The position numbers and the translations under genes are program-made. Positions 1 through 6,231 of a stretch of DNA of 49,588 bases are shown piece by piece. Origin of the DNA: a virus; IMG/VR virus record IMGVR_UViG_3300038688_000001, positions 1-49,588 of that record; one strand, written 5' to 3'. Each line of letters opens with the position of its first letter. Position 1 is the stretch's first letter. Under the pieces are notes generated by a model, which saw nothing but the letters and a program-made list of their open reading frames with translations, was not told where the DNA came from and did not search any database.

Positions 1-19
1 CCCCCCCACCCCCCCAAAG
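1..19 (+). repeat. C8A tandem repeat at the genome closing point
   Basis: Joining the window end to its start gives three consecutive units of eight (finally seven) C residues followed by A, starting at 49579. The tract lies in frame inside the initiator gene and encodes Thr-Pro-Pro repeats. It is a likely site of polymerase slippage and a natural place for an assembler to open a circular contig. Confidence 0.75.
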
Positions 20-316
20 GGGGAATATACAGAATCTTTTGAAAAGTTCTGGGCACAATATCCAAAAAAAGTTGGAAAGGATGCAGCTTTTACTAAATGG
101 AAACAGATAGGAAAATCGAAAAAGGCGAAACCAGGGGAATTGATTCAGGCCATAATTTTGCAAGTCCAAGCGAAACACTTTAAAGGCAATAATGGTGAAG
201 GCGACTTTATACCCAACCCGTCAACATGGCTAAACCAGGGAAGGTGGAAGGACGAGGTAAAAAAGCCACCGGAACAAGAACCGCCAATTAATGAGGGTCC
301 GCGCTATGCAGACTAA
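1..316 (+). CDS. Replication initiation protein, C-terminal part (continues from the right end of the window)
   Basis: This is the second half of the gene that starts at 49074. The last two bases of the window plus base 1 form a Thr codon, and the frame then stays open to the TAA at 314-316, giving a joined protein of 276 residues. The first codons encode Pro-Pro-Thr repeats, the end of a long Pro/Ala/Thr/Ser linker. After the linker comes a compact domain (ESFEKFW, YPKKVGK, FIPNPSTWL) of the kind seen at the C-terminus of phage DnaD/O-like initiators, which usually contacts the helicase or its loader. The stop overlaps the start of the helicase gene. Family assignment is by motif only. Confidence 0.8.
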   Translation, partial: PPTPPKGEYTESFEKFWAQYPKKVGKDAAFTKWKQIGKSKKAKPGELIQAIILQVQAKHFKGNNGEGDFIPNPSTWLNQGRWKDEVKKPPEQEPPINEGPRYAD

Positions 317-1625
317 CGATTGCACATTACAAAAGCTCCCTCCCCAGTGCATAGAGGCAGAGGAATCCGTATTGTCTGCCGCGATGCTTGGATCAGCTGA
401 GGACATAATCGAACTTTTAAACCCCGAGGACTTTTACCGTACAGGACACCAGAAAATATTTGCAGCCATAACCAGATTACAATCATCAGGAACCAACGTT
501 GACCTGACCACTGTTGTCGGTGCAATCCGTGACGCCGGCCAACTAGAAGAATGCGGCGGCGCTGCTTACATTGCCAGAATAATAGACACGGTTCCCGGTG
601 TTGGTATTAAAGACCATTGCGATATGATAAAGTCTGCGTCTCAAAAGCGTATGATAATCAAGATGTGCTCGTCCACGATCCAGGCTTGCTATAACGGTGA
701 TAAAGTTGATAAAATTTTGGAAAGGATCGATATGGAATCTGCAAAAATACCAGTCCACTCAGGATCGTTTTATCGGATTGGCGACCTTCTGCCCGAGATG
801 CTTGAAAAATGGGAGGCCATGAAAAACAACCCGAACCCTCCGGGGATACCGTGTGGGCTATCCGAAATTGATAGGCGCTTTGGCGGTTTTCAGGGATCAA
901 CACTTTATGTTGTCGCTGGCCGCCCAGGCATGGGAAAGACCGCCTGGGGCATGAGGGTTGCTCGCGGTGCTGCTAAAAGCGGGTTCCCCTCGTTGCAGAT
1001 CAGCCTTGAGATGAGCAAGGAACAGCTAACAACCCGTGAAGTATCGTGCGAATCCGGAGTTGACGGTGAGCGGTTCACGACTGGCGAGATACAAGCCGAC
1101 CAGTGGGTTAAAATTGCGGAGGCGTCTGAAAATATACACGACAAGCCCCTATGGACAGATGACACGCCGACCTCGACGGTTAAAGAGATTCAGTCAAAAA
1201 TTCGGAATTTCAAAAAGATGCATGGGCGTTGCATAATCCTGGTTGATTATCTGGACTACATCGAGGGCGAGGCATCCGAACGTAAAGATTTGGAGATTGG
1301 CACCATTACCAAGGGCCTTAAGGCTGCCGCAAAGACAAACGATGTGCCGGTCATCCTATTTTCCCAACTTAACCGTAAATGCGAAGAGCGCGACAACAAA
1401 CGTCCTGTGATTAGCGACCTAAGAAATTCCGGAGCTATCGAACAAGATGCCGATGTTGTGGCATTTCTTTATCGGGATGAGCACTATTATCCCGACACAG
1501 ACCGACCAGGAGTCGGGGAATTTATAATCAGAAAGTACCGACAGGGTAAAATTGGGACAATATACCTCACATGGATAGGACACAGGACAACCTACGAGAA
1601 CCAGGAAAGGAACCACACATCATGA
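306..1625 (+). CDS. dnaB: Replicative DNA helicase, DnaB family
   Basis: A 439-residue hexameric replicative helicase that would unwind the phage replication fork. The N-terminal part matches the DnaB primase-interacting domain (EAEESVLSAAML, IIDTVPG). The RecA-like motor follows, with Walker A GRPGMGKT (Lys 211) and Walker B ILVDYLDY (Asp 314), then the H3/H4 region (FSQLNRKCEER, SGAIEQDADVV) and the arginine-finger region near the end. I prefer the ATG at 306, which has a GAGGGT ribosome site 8 bases upstream, over an earlier in-frame ATG at 291 that has none. The gene overlaps the initiator stop at its start and the next gene by four bases at its end, so the three are probably co-translated. 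Confidence 0.95.
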   Translation: MQTNDCTLQKLPPQCIEAEESVLSAAMLGSAEDIIELLNPEDFYRTGHQKIFAAITRLQSSGTNVDLTTVVGAIRDAGQLEECGGAAYIARIIDTVPGVGIKDHCDMIKSASQKRMIIKMCSSTIQACYNGDKVDKILERIDMESAKIPVHSGSFYRIGDLLPEMLEKWEAMKNNPNPPGIPCGLSEIDRRFGGFQGSTLYVVAGRPGMGKTAWGMRVARGAAKSGFPSLQISLEMSKEQLTTREVSCESGVDGERFTTGEIQADQWVKIAEASENIHDKPLWTDDTPTSTVKEIQSKIRNFKKMHGRCIILVDYLDYIEGEASERKDLEIGTITKGLKAAAKTNDVPVILFSQLNRKCEERDNKRPVISDLRNSGAIEQDADVVAFLYRDEHYYPDTDRPGVGEFIIRKYRQGKIGTIYLTWIGHRTTYENQERNHTS

Positions 1626-1867
1626 AGGGCGCAAAATCATTCAACCGGGGACAGCTTATCGACCGATCGATCCGGGCCGTAACATTCGTTAACCATAGGA
1701 AAACATTCACGGTTGACCAGCTTGCGGAACACCTCGGAGTCCATCGCAAGAACGCTGAGATATGGTTCCGGTCATTGAGTTTGCATTGCCCCATTGTCGA
1801 GTTGAAACCCAAGCGGCCTGCGGACGGTGTTGGATTTAAGCCGGCTGTTTACGGGGTTATGGAATAA
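1622..1867 (+). CDS. Small winged-helix/HTH-like protein
   Basis: An 81-residue basic protein whose start overlaps the helicase stop (ATGA), with an AAAGGA ribosome site 10 bases upstream. Residues 28-50 (FTVDQLAEHLGVHRKNAEIW) have the shape of a helix-turn-helix recognition unit, suggesting DNA binding. Its place between helicase and resolvase suggests a replication accessory or regulatory role, but the partner is unknown. I do not recognise a named family. Confidence 0.7.
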   Translation: MKGAKSFNRGQLIDRSIRAVTFVNHRKTFTVDQLAEHLGVHRKNAEIWFRSLSLHCPIVELKPKRPADGVGFKPAVYGVME

Positions 1868-1899
1868 ACGAGAACCAGGCGCGGTAAGGAGGCGAAAGG

Positions 1900-2313
1900 G
1901 TGAAAAACAAAATCATAATAGGGATAGACCCTGGAAAACAAACTGGGTTGGCGTTCGCCATAGATGGTAAAATCACAGAACTTTGCACGGTAGATTTCTG
2001 GACGGCATACGACAGGGTGAGGATGTGGGCGCCAGAATGCGTTGAGATCCATATCGAGGATACCAGCGACCTACCTGTAATCGGTAGGCCGCATACCAAC
2101 CGACATGCCCACGGAAAGATTGGACGTAATGTGGGCGGTGTCTGTAGAGAGGCAGAGTTGCTAATATCTGGGTTCCGGCGCCTGGGTTACACCGTTATTC
2201 CACACCGCAACAAAAAATCAAGCAAGATGGACGCTAAGACGTTCAACCGCATTACCGGATGGGAAGGGCGTACAAACCAGCACCAACGGGATGCGGCCGT
2301 GCTTGTGATATAG
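1900..2313 (+). CDS. RuvC-like Holliday junction resolvase, apparently cut short by an in-frame TAG
   Basis: GTG start with an ideal AAGGAGG site 7 bases upstream. The 137 residues show an RNase H-like resolvase layout: IGIDPGK with Asp 10, HIEDT with Glu 53 and Asp 54, and HQRDAAVL with Asp 131 near the end. It would cut branched DNA before packaging or during recombination. The TAG stop falls six codons after the last catalytic Asp, in the middle of the expected final helix. The same frame then stays open for 50 more sense codons of protein-like sequence, to another TAG at 2464-2466. The protein may be truncated, or read through at some level. Confidence 0.8.
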   Translation: MKNKIIIGIDPGKQTGLAFAIDGKITELCTVDFWTAYDRVRMWAPECVEIHIEDTSDLPVIGRPHTNRHAHGKIGRNVGGVCREAELLISGFRRLGYTVIPHRNKKSSKMDAKTFNRITGWEGRTNQHQRDAAVLVI

Positions 2314-2466
2314 GCGATTAATGATGAAATCAATTTTGCCCCTCGATCCCTGCGGTATGACAGCCCACCCGGGGGACGTTTCGGGAACAATACCGGACCA
2401 CCAGCATACACAGAATTCATATGGAAACAATTAATTGAACACTTAAACCGGGGCCGTCTGGAATAG
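2314..2466 (+). other. In-frame extension of the resolvase reading frame beyond TAG
   Basis: Reading on from the resolvase stop gives 50 codons (AINDEINFAPRSLRYDSPP and onward, ending NRGRLE) before the next TAG. The composition looks like real coding sequence and would complete the C-terminal helix of a resolvase. No good start codon with a ribosome site is present, so this is not an independent gene. It is either a remnant left by a CAG-to-TAG mutation or a readthrough extension. Confidence 0.4.
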
Positions 2467-2504
2467 GCCAGAGCCGATCATGGGTGATGCGGCAAGGCCC
2501 CGGT
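2447..2504 (+). ncRNA. Three-way-junction RNA (or cruciform DNA) ahead of the 2526 gene
   Basis: Three helices close on each other almost without gaps. P1 pairs 2447-2455 with 2496-2504 (ACCGGGGCC with GGCCCCGGT, 9 perfect pairs). P2 pairs 2457-2461 with 2468-2472. P3 pairs 2473-2480 with 2485-2493 with one bulged G. It ends 11 bases before the AAGGGAGG ribosome site of the next gene, so it may be a cis-regulatory leader. As DNA it would extrude a branched structure next to a resolvase gene. The fold was built by eye. Confidence 0.5.
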
Positions 2505-2525
2505 ACAATTTTAAGGGAGGATACT

Positions 2526-2735
2526 ATGCGAATCGATCTAACGAAAGACCAACAGGAAAAAATGACGCCACTGTGCCACGAGGTCGAGATGTTGAGATCG
2601 GCCGGCGAACAGGGCATATTGCTGGCGACCATCGACACAACCAGGGGGCAAATGACGGTGCGTGTTATTCAGGAGAGCCACGCGAATCAGATCATGGAGG
2701 TAATTTCGGAGGGCTCGCCATGGGCAACGATGTAA
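2526..2735 (+). CDS. Hypothetical protein, 69 aa
   Basis: Starts at an ATG 6 bases after a GGGAGG site and overlaps the next gene by 16 bases. The sequence (MRIDLTKDQQEKMTPL, RGQMTVRVIQES) suggests a small alpha/beta protein with charged helices. I recognise no family. It follows the three-way-junction leader and precedes a zinc-ribbon gene, so it is probably part of the replication transcript. Confidence 0.65.
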   Translation: MRIDLTKDQQEKMTPLCHEVEMLRSAGEQGILLATIDTTRGQMTVRVIQESHANQIMEVISEGSPWATM

Positions 2736-3151
2736 AAAGCAAGTATTCACTGGAGGACCAGGCAATCATGTCACTGCACGGGATACGCCAAATCCAGTAC
2801 TACCAGGACAAAATAGATAGGGCCCGTGCTGCGGGGTACAACTCATATCTAACGTATATGATTGATCTATATGATAAACTCAAATCGTCATACAAGGTCG
2901 GTGTTGTCCTCGGGATATGTCAAAGATCTGTCATAATGAACCTCAATAAAATGGGCGTTAAAATAATGCCGAGAGGTGGTAGTCACCATCCACCAGCTAA
3001 ACTGTATGATGGGAGGCCGTGCCTGCACTGCGGCGATACCCTGAGGTATATATCGAATTCGTGTTGCGTAAAATGTAGCCGTAGACGATTTGAAGAATGG
3101 TCGCGCAAAAAGAGGTCCCGGCCACAAAACAGTCAGCCGGGCGTGGGGTAG
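2720..3151 (+). CDS. Zinc-ribbon DNA-binding-like protein, 143 aa
   Basis: The start at 2720 is preceded by CGGAGGG; a longer upstream reading in the same frame has no ribosome site and shadows the previous gene. The middle (SYKVGVVLGICQRSVIMNLNKMGV) looks like a helix-turn-helix for sequence recognition. The C-terminal part has a Cys4 zinc ribbon (CLHCG and CVKC, about 15 residues apart), followed by a basic tail (RRRFEEWSRKKR). It is the last gene of the rightward early transcript and faces the leftward operon. Function is unknown beyond probable nucleic-acid binding. Confidence 0.7.
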   Translation: MGNDVKSKYSLEDQAIMSLHGIRQIQYYQDKIDRARAAGYNSYLTYMIDLYDKLKSSYKVGVVLGICQRSVIMNLNKMGVKIMPRGGSHHPPAKLYDGRPCLHCGDTLRYISNSCCVKCSRRRFEEWSRKKRSRPQNSQPGVG

Positions 3152-3156
3152 GAAAA

Positions 3157-3175
3157 GCGGGGGCTTCAATCCCGC
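3157..3175 (+). other. Short hairpin between convergent operons
   Basis: GCGGG (3157-3161) pairs with CCCGC (3171-3175) around a 9-base loop, in the 31-base gap between the convergent genes ending at 3151 and 3183. There is no U-tract, so evidence for termination is weak. Confidence 0.25.
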
Positions 3176-3182
3176 AGGTGGG

Positions 3183-3275
3183 TTAATATGGTTTGTGTCC
3201 GCAGCGTTCGCAAACATGGCAGAATCCAGTCCAGACCATAAATCCTCCACATACTGGGCATTTTCTGTCTTTCAT
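3183..3275 (-). CDS. Tiny zinc-ribbon protein, 30 aa
   Basis: This very short gene has an excellent GGAGGTAAAGG ribosome site just before its ATG. Its 30 residues carry CPVCGG and CHVCERCG, two Cys pairs spaced for one structural zinc. It is the last gene of the leftward small-protein operon. Such miniature ribbons usually bind nucleic acid or another protein; no specific role can be assigned. Confidence 0.65.
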   Translation of the reverse strand: MKDRKCPVCGGFMVWTGFCHVCERCGHKPY

Positions 3276-3329
3276 CCTTTACCTCCAATAAAATCAATGT
3301 TATAGGTTACTGTGTTCTTTGACAATCAG

Positions 3330-3692
3330 CTATGAATTATTCCTAACAACGATTGATTCAAGAAGTGTCGCGTCGTCAACCCATAGGCCGCCGTGCGGTT
3401 CTGTGGCAGGCATCAGGCGATCTTTTATTTGGCATGGGCAAGCCCAAAGCTCGCCGACGATAGCAAACCGGCTGTTAATGAGGTTGTAGTGCTCTAACTC
3501 GCACGGGCCATCGTGTTTCTTGGTGCGCTTATCATCTGGCAATCCAAACTTCGGGGCCCCAGTTTTACAGTTACATGATAGCCCTTGGTTCTTACGCTCC
3601 TCATGGTTGAGCGCCATCAGGCTGTCGAGAAATTGGCGGCTGTTAAGCCCACGATCCAAATCTTTGTATTGTTGGTAAAATGTTTTATCCAT
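3330..3692 (-). CDS. Hypothetical protein with Cys motif, 120 aa
   Basis: The ATG at 3692 follows GGAGGTGCGTG and overlaps the end of the upstream gene, so the two are coupled. The N-terminal half is helical and charged (MDKTFYQQYKDLDRG); the middle holds CNCK, then a CELEHYNL segment and ACPC, which could together bind a metal. It ends with TAG. No family recognised. Confidence 0.7.
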   Translation of the reverse strand: MDKTFYQQYKDLDRGLNSRQFLDSLMALNHEERKNQGLSCNCKTGAPKFGLPDDKRTKKHDGPCELEHYNLINSRFAIVGELWACPCQIKDRLMPATEPHGGLWVDDATLLESIVVRNNS

Positions 3693-3867
3693 CACGCACC
3701 TCCAAATATAGTTTAATTGCCTCGTGTATATCCGTACCTGCCGCGAACACACCAAACATTCCCGGCGGCATTTCGGTTGTGTGGATCAGGGCGTACAGGT
3801 CAGGACGCTCTGACAGTGCTTTAAACCGGTCCCGGTCGGACTTTCTTGTCGCGCTAATCAGTTCCAT
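3685..3867 (-). CDS. Hypothetical protein, 60 aa
   Basis: Starts MELISATRKSDRDRF at 3867, overlapping by one base the stop of the lipoprotein gene upstream, and overlaps the next gene at its own end. It is a small soluble alpha/beta-looking protein. Tight overlaps on both sides support real translation; function is unknown. Confidence 0.65.
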   Translation of the reverse strand: MELISATRKSDRDRFKALSERPDLYALIHTTEMPPGMFGVFAAGTDIHEAIKLYLEVRDG

Positions 3868-4133
3868 TATTTCATCTCCACATAACCACGGGACTCCATG
3901 GTAGTAACGCAATGATGATGCGCAATGATAGCCGCCGGAGTGCCTACCCACCCCCAGCCCCAGGCAGAGCATGTATAGGTCTGGCCTGTTTGGGCGTTTT
4001 TCATTGGTGTAGACATTGATGCGCAGCCCGACAGAACGGCCAGCAATACAGCGATGGCCAGCGCCAATACCAGTCTTTGCAGGCGCACGATCGCCGATGT
4101 GTTTTTGTCTATGATGTTGCCGAATCCTGTCAT
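3867..4133 (-). CDS. Small phage lipoprotein, 88 aa
   Basis: A strong GGGAGGT site precedes the ATG. Residues 17-38 form a hydrophobic export segment (VLALAIAVLLAVLSGC) with a lipobox ending LSGC, so the mature protein would be acylated on Cys 37 and anchored in the cell envelope. The mature part is short, with TYTCSAWGWGWVG and a conserved-looking CVTT motif. Possible roles are superinfection exclusion or a spanin-like function; neither is shown by the sequence. Confidence 0.75.
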   Translation of the reverse strand: MTGFGNIIDKNTSAIVRLQRLVLALAIAVLLAVLSGCASMSTPMKNAQTGQTYTCSAWGWGWVGTPAAIIAHHHCVTTMESRGYVEMK

Positions 4134-4146
4134 GATTTTTACCTCC

Positions 4147-4311
4147 CTACCTCATTGAGGCTATTTTAGCCATGGCACACGCCATTGCCACAGCAGATTT
4201 AATGATCCTGCGCCTATGGTCCTGGTCAGCGCAGTTGTCCGCCTGTGCCAGCAGGCCAGCCTGGTTAGCCTGTAGGCGGGTAATGATATTGAATTTGGTG
4301 GTGTAGTCCAT
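4147..4311 (-). CDS. Hypothetical helical protein, 54 aa
   Basis: Reads MDYTTKFNIITRLQANQAG, with many Ala and Arg in the second half (HRRRIIKSAVAMACAMAK), suggesting two helices. An upstream GTG at 4329 overlapping the previous gene is an alternative start. The TAG stop is followed directly by the ribosome site of the lipoprotein gene. No family recognised. Confidence 0.6.
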   Translation of the reverse strand: MDYTTKFNIITRLQANQAGLLAQADNCADQDHRRRIIKSAVAMACAMAKIASMR

Positions 4312-4315
4312 ATCG

Positions 4316-4591
4316 TCACCCGTTTTCACGGTTCAAAATTAAATCCAGCGGCATTTCTTCGCCCCTGAGTAAAATATGTGGGTACAGGCGGTGGCCTGCG
4401 GCCTCTTTTTTGGTGAGCCCCAGGGCGTACCAAAGAGGCGCCCCGAACGGAACCCGCTCAACGTGCAGAACCTCGGCGATGCGCCGGAGTGCTGCTATTG
4501 CGCTGTGTGGTAATTCTCCGATGGTCTGTGCTGGCCTCCAATATGGATCCCCGTTTTTGTTTAGGGCCTCGTACTTCGGTGGTTTTTCCAT
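4316..4591 (-). CDS. Hypothetical protein, 91 aa
   Basis: Begins MEKPPKYEALNKNGDPYW after a GGAGGG site. The middle contains a helix-rich stretch (HSAIAALRRIAEVLHVERV) and a GLTKKEAAGHRLYPH segment. It lies between the ribbon-helix-helix gene and the 54-residue protein in one operon. Function is unknown. Confidence 0.65.
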   Translation of the reverse strand: MEKPPKYEALNKNGDPYWRPAQTIGELPHSAIAALRRIAEVLHVERVPFGAPLWYALGLTKKEAAGHRLYPHILLRGEEMPLDLILNRENG

Positions 4592-4617
4592 ACTGCCCTC
4601 CCTGTTTAATGGTTTAT

Positions 4618-4770
4618 TCAGCCGTTATTTTCCTCGGCCTCAATATGCAGCGCAAGCACTCGCCGGATGTATCCGGAGAGTGGCCGGTCGTCCTTTTTAG
4701 CCAGCTTTTTCAGTTTTTCGGCCATTTCTTTGGGCGCTCTCGCGAATAGCATTACCGATTTGTTACTCAT
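4618..4770 (-). CDS. Ribbon-helix-helix (Arc/CopG-type) DNA-binding protein, 50 aa
   Basis: A short gene with an AGGAGGACAAA site before the ATG. The layout fits Arc/CopG repressors: a short beta strand (KSVMLFARAP), helix A (KEMAEKLKKLAKK), a turn (RPLSGY) and helix B (IRRVLALHIEAEE). Such proteins bind operators as dimers through the paired strands. Its position near the divergent promoters at 5097-5183 makes it a candidate regulator of this operon or of the late genes. Confidence 0.7.
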   Translation of the reverse strand: MSNKSVMLFARAPKEMAEKLKKLAKKDDRPLSGYIRRVLALHIEAEENNG

Positions 4771-4791
4771 TTTGTCCTCCTGTTTGATTGT

Positions 4792-5067
4792 TTAGTCCGT
4801 CCGCCGATTGTTACGATATTCAGGTTTTACCACAGCCCAAACCTGATAGGCATACCGGCTGCCACGGTTGCGACCTCCACCGCCTATTTTTACGGCGTAT
4901 CCGCGCCTACATGCGGCCCTACCAAACCGATGGCCTGTTTTTTCGTCCTGGCATTCCTCGATATCAAACGCCTCGGCTGGAATGCCGAATTCGCGCATGG
5001 CATCGCTTAGGTTTCTAATGCGTCCGTCTGTAGCCCCGCCAGTGATTCCTGTAAATAAGTTTTCCAT
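4792..5067 (-). CDS. Hypothetical protein, first gene of the leftward operon, 91 aa
   Basis: Starts 5 bases after AAGGAGG and about 25 bases downstream of the predicted leftward transcript start. It has an acidic N-terminal half (MREFGIPAEAFDIEECQDEK) and a basic, Gly-rich C-terminal half (GGGGRNRGSRYAYQVW). As the promoter-proximal gene it may be expressed early. No family recognised. Confidence 0.7.
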   Translation of the reverse strand: MENLFTGITGGATDGRIRNLSDAMREFGIPAEAFDIEECQDEKTGHRFGRAACRRGYAVKIGGGGRNRGSRYAYQVWAVVKPEYRNNRRTD

Positions 5068-5096
5068 GACGACCTCCTTGTTTGATTGTTTAATTC

Positions 5097-5125
5097 ACCA
5101 TACACCACGCGCTATACAATGTCAA
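5097..5125 (-). promoter_or_regulatory. Leftward promoter for the 5067-3183 operon
   Basis: On the minus strand TTGACA (5125-5120), a 17-base spacer, then TATGGT (5102-5097). The match to a housekeeping sigma-70 promoter is strong, and the first gene starts about 25 bases after the predicted transcript start. Confidence 0.75.
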
Positions 5126-5154
5126 GCACAAAATTAAACAAAAACTAAAAAACA

Positions 5155-5183
5155 TTGACACCGCCCCAGATTTATACTAAATA
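5155..5183 (+). promoter_or_regulatory. Rightward promoter for the late region
   Basis: TTGACA (5155-5160), 17 bases, then TAAATA (5178-5183). It is divergent from the leftward promoter, with 29 bases between the two -35 boxes. The predicted transcript start near 5190 opens the structured RNA region that precedes the first small genes of the late block. Confidence 0.55.
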
Positions 5184-5189
5184 GAAAGC

Positions 5190-5370
5190 AGCATGTCAGC
5201 ACAGGCGGTGGATGATTGAATGGCACTGCAATGCCAATGACATCTAACTTCACCGCGCCGGTTGCAGCCGGTCTGGCCACTATTCCGGACCCAAAGTCTG
5301 GAGCTGGGGGAATCGCGCCCCAGTCAAACCCAAGGTCCGTCCGCCTCGCCAGAAGCTGGGCGGGCGGGCC
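5190..5370 (+). ncRNA. Structured non-coding leader of the late transcript
   Basis: About 180 bases with no convincing gene but several helices. ATGTCA (5193-5198) pairs with TGACAT (5238-5243) and GCGGTG (5205-5210) with CACCGC (5251-5256), an interleaved pseudoknot order, with an inner hairpin TGGCA/TGCCA. Further on are GGTCTGG/CCGGACC, CTGGGG/CCCCAG and a 12-pair stem joining 5334-5345 with 5359-5370 (two G-U pairs). Candidate roles are an antitermination or attenuation leader or a free small RNA. The fold was made by eye. Confidence 0.5.
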
Positions 5371-5405
5371 TCGGTAAACAAGCAACCGCAAAAGGAGATT
5401 GATCC

Positions 5406-5456
5406 ATGAGAGAGATTAATAGCGGCAATCCATCAAACTCACCACCAGGCGCATAG
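5406..5456 (+). CDS. Tiny upstream reading frame, 16 aa
   Basis: A good AAAAGGAG site precedes an ATG that opens only 16 codons (MREINSGNPSNSPPGA) before TAG. The next gene begins 15 bases later in the same frame, so readthrough of this TAG would join them. It may be a leader peptide or the broken 5' end of the next gene. Confidence 0.35.
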   Translation: MREINSGNPSNSPPGA

Positions 5457-5471
5457 CGGGGGGGGATATTG

Positions 5472-5621
5472 ATGGGCGAATATTATGTGTTAATGCGAGA
5501 CAACCATGGCTCTTGGCATTTAATCCGAGATGGAAAGGCGGCAGAGTTTCTCTGCTGGCGCGACATGAACCCGGACGATCCACACCCATGCGAGCCTCCG
5601 TACCGAGCTAAGAGCGGATGA
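5472..5621 (+). CDS. Hypothetical protein, 49 aa
   Basis: Reads MGEYYVLMRDNHGSWHL and ends in a Pro-rich tail (NPDDPHPCEPPYRAKSG). Its ribosome site is only a G-run. It overlaps a second frame encoding a zinc ribbon; a single +1 shift near 5605 would fuse the two into one protein of about 95 residues. It may therefore be the N-terminal half of a split gene. Confidence 0.5.
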   Translation: MGEYYVLMRDNHGSWHLIRDGKAAEFLCWRDMNPDDPHPCEPPYRAKSG

Positions 5622-5760
5622 CCGCGAAACCATCCGCCGAATTTTCGGTGAAGAACAATACAAGGATAGGACCGGCCCTGTCCGGTTCGCGCGGTGCGCA
5701 CGCTGCGGATCAATCATGCAGCGCGGCGAATGCATTGAATGCGGCAACAAGGTACGCTGA
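5569..5760 (+). pseudogene. Zinc-ribbon reading frame without a usual start codon
   Basis: The frame is open from 5569 to the TGA at 5758-5760 and looks coding (ELRADDRETIRRIFGEEQY), ending in a Cys4 ribbon (CARCGSIMQRGECIECG). It has no ATG, GTG or TTG, but its stop overlaps the next start (TGATG), as expected for a coupled gene. It is probably the C-terminal part of the 5472 gene reached by a frameshift, natural or caused by sequence error. Confidence 0.45.
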
Positions 5761-6017
5761 TGACTACAAAACCAACCGATAAAGAAACCCTAAAATCAAT
5801 CCTAAGCCCAGACCCGGAGACAGTCAAATCCTACGGAATTTGGATCGAGGTAGACAGCTCAATCCCCAGGGCAGAGGCCAGGGACCACGCCCAGGTGTAC
5901 GCTGATGCTTGCAATATCCCGATAATGCTGGTACAATCGGGCCATCTGGTGCGGCCCGATCCGGTTATGGTCAGAGAGTTGGACGGTCCAAAGGGGCCCA
6001 ATGACGGGAGGGGATGA
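5760..6017 (+). CDS. Hypothetical protein, 85 aa
   Basis: The start overlaps the stop of the preceding frame. It reads MTTKPTDKETLKSILSPD, then an alpha/beta-like stretch (YGIWIEVDSSIPRAEARDHAQVYADAC). It overlaps the next gene by a base or two, so the cluster 5406-6172 appears translationally coupled. No family recognised. Confidence 0.65.
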   Translation: MTTKPTDKETLKSILSPDPETVKSYGIWIEVDSSIPRAEARDHAQVYADACNIPIMLVQSGHLVRPDPVMVRELDGPKGPNDGRG

Positions 6018-6172
6018 TGGAAATTATCATTGTTATGGGAATGATTTATGGGTTCACGCTAATCGCTATCGCCATTGCAGTATCGGCAGACCGCAGCGAC
6101 AAAAGGCGCGTAGAAAAAATACTGAAAGAGGCAATGGACCACGAATGCGACCAAACTACGGAGCCCACATAG
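6017..6172 (+). CDS. Single-pass membrane miniprotein, 51 aa
   Basis: The second of two adjacent ATGs is chosen because GGGAGGGG lies at a proper distance. Residues 2-22 (EIIIVMGMIYGFTLIAIAIAV) form a transmembrane helix, followed by a charged cytoplasmic-looking tail (DRSDKRRVEKILKEAMDHE). It could be a small membrane-active or anchoring protein. Confidence 0.6.
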   Translation: MEIIIVMGMIYGFTLIAIAIAVSADRSDKRRVEKILKEAMDHECDQTTEPT

Positions 6173-6231
6173 ACTATTCACAAGGCCCAGTGCATCCGTT
6201 TATGTGCTGGTATCTGCTATTGAGGTGAGAT

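Noticed and set aside
2480-2719. Extended N-terminus of the 2720 zinc-ribbon gene
   Set aside because: The same frame is open upstream, but it shadows the 2526 gene, crosses the three-way junction, and has no ribosome site; the start at 2720 has one.
6145-6228. 27-codon frame MRPNYGAHIDYSQG
   Set aside because: No ribosome site before its ATG and it overlaps the membrane miniprotein gene; evidence is too weak.
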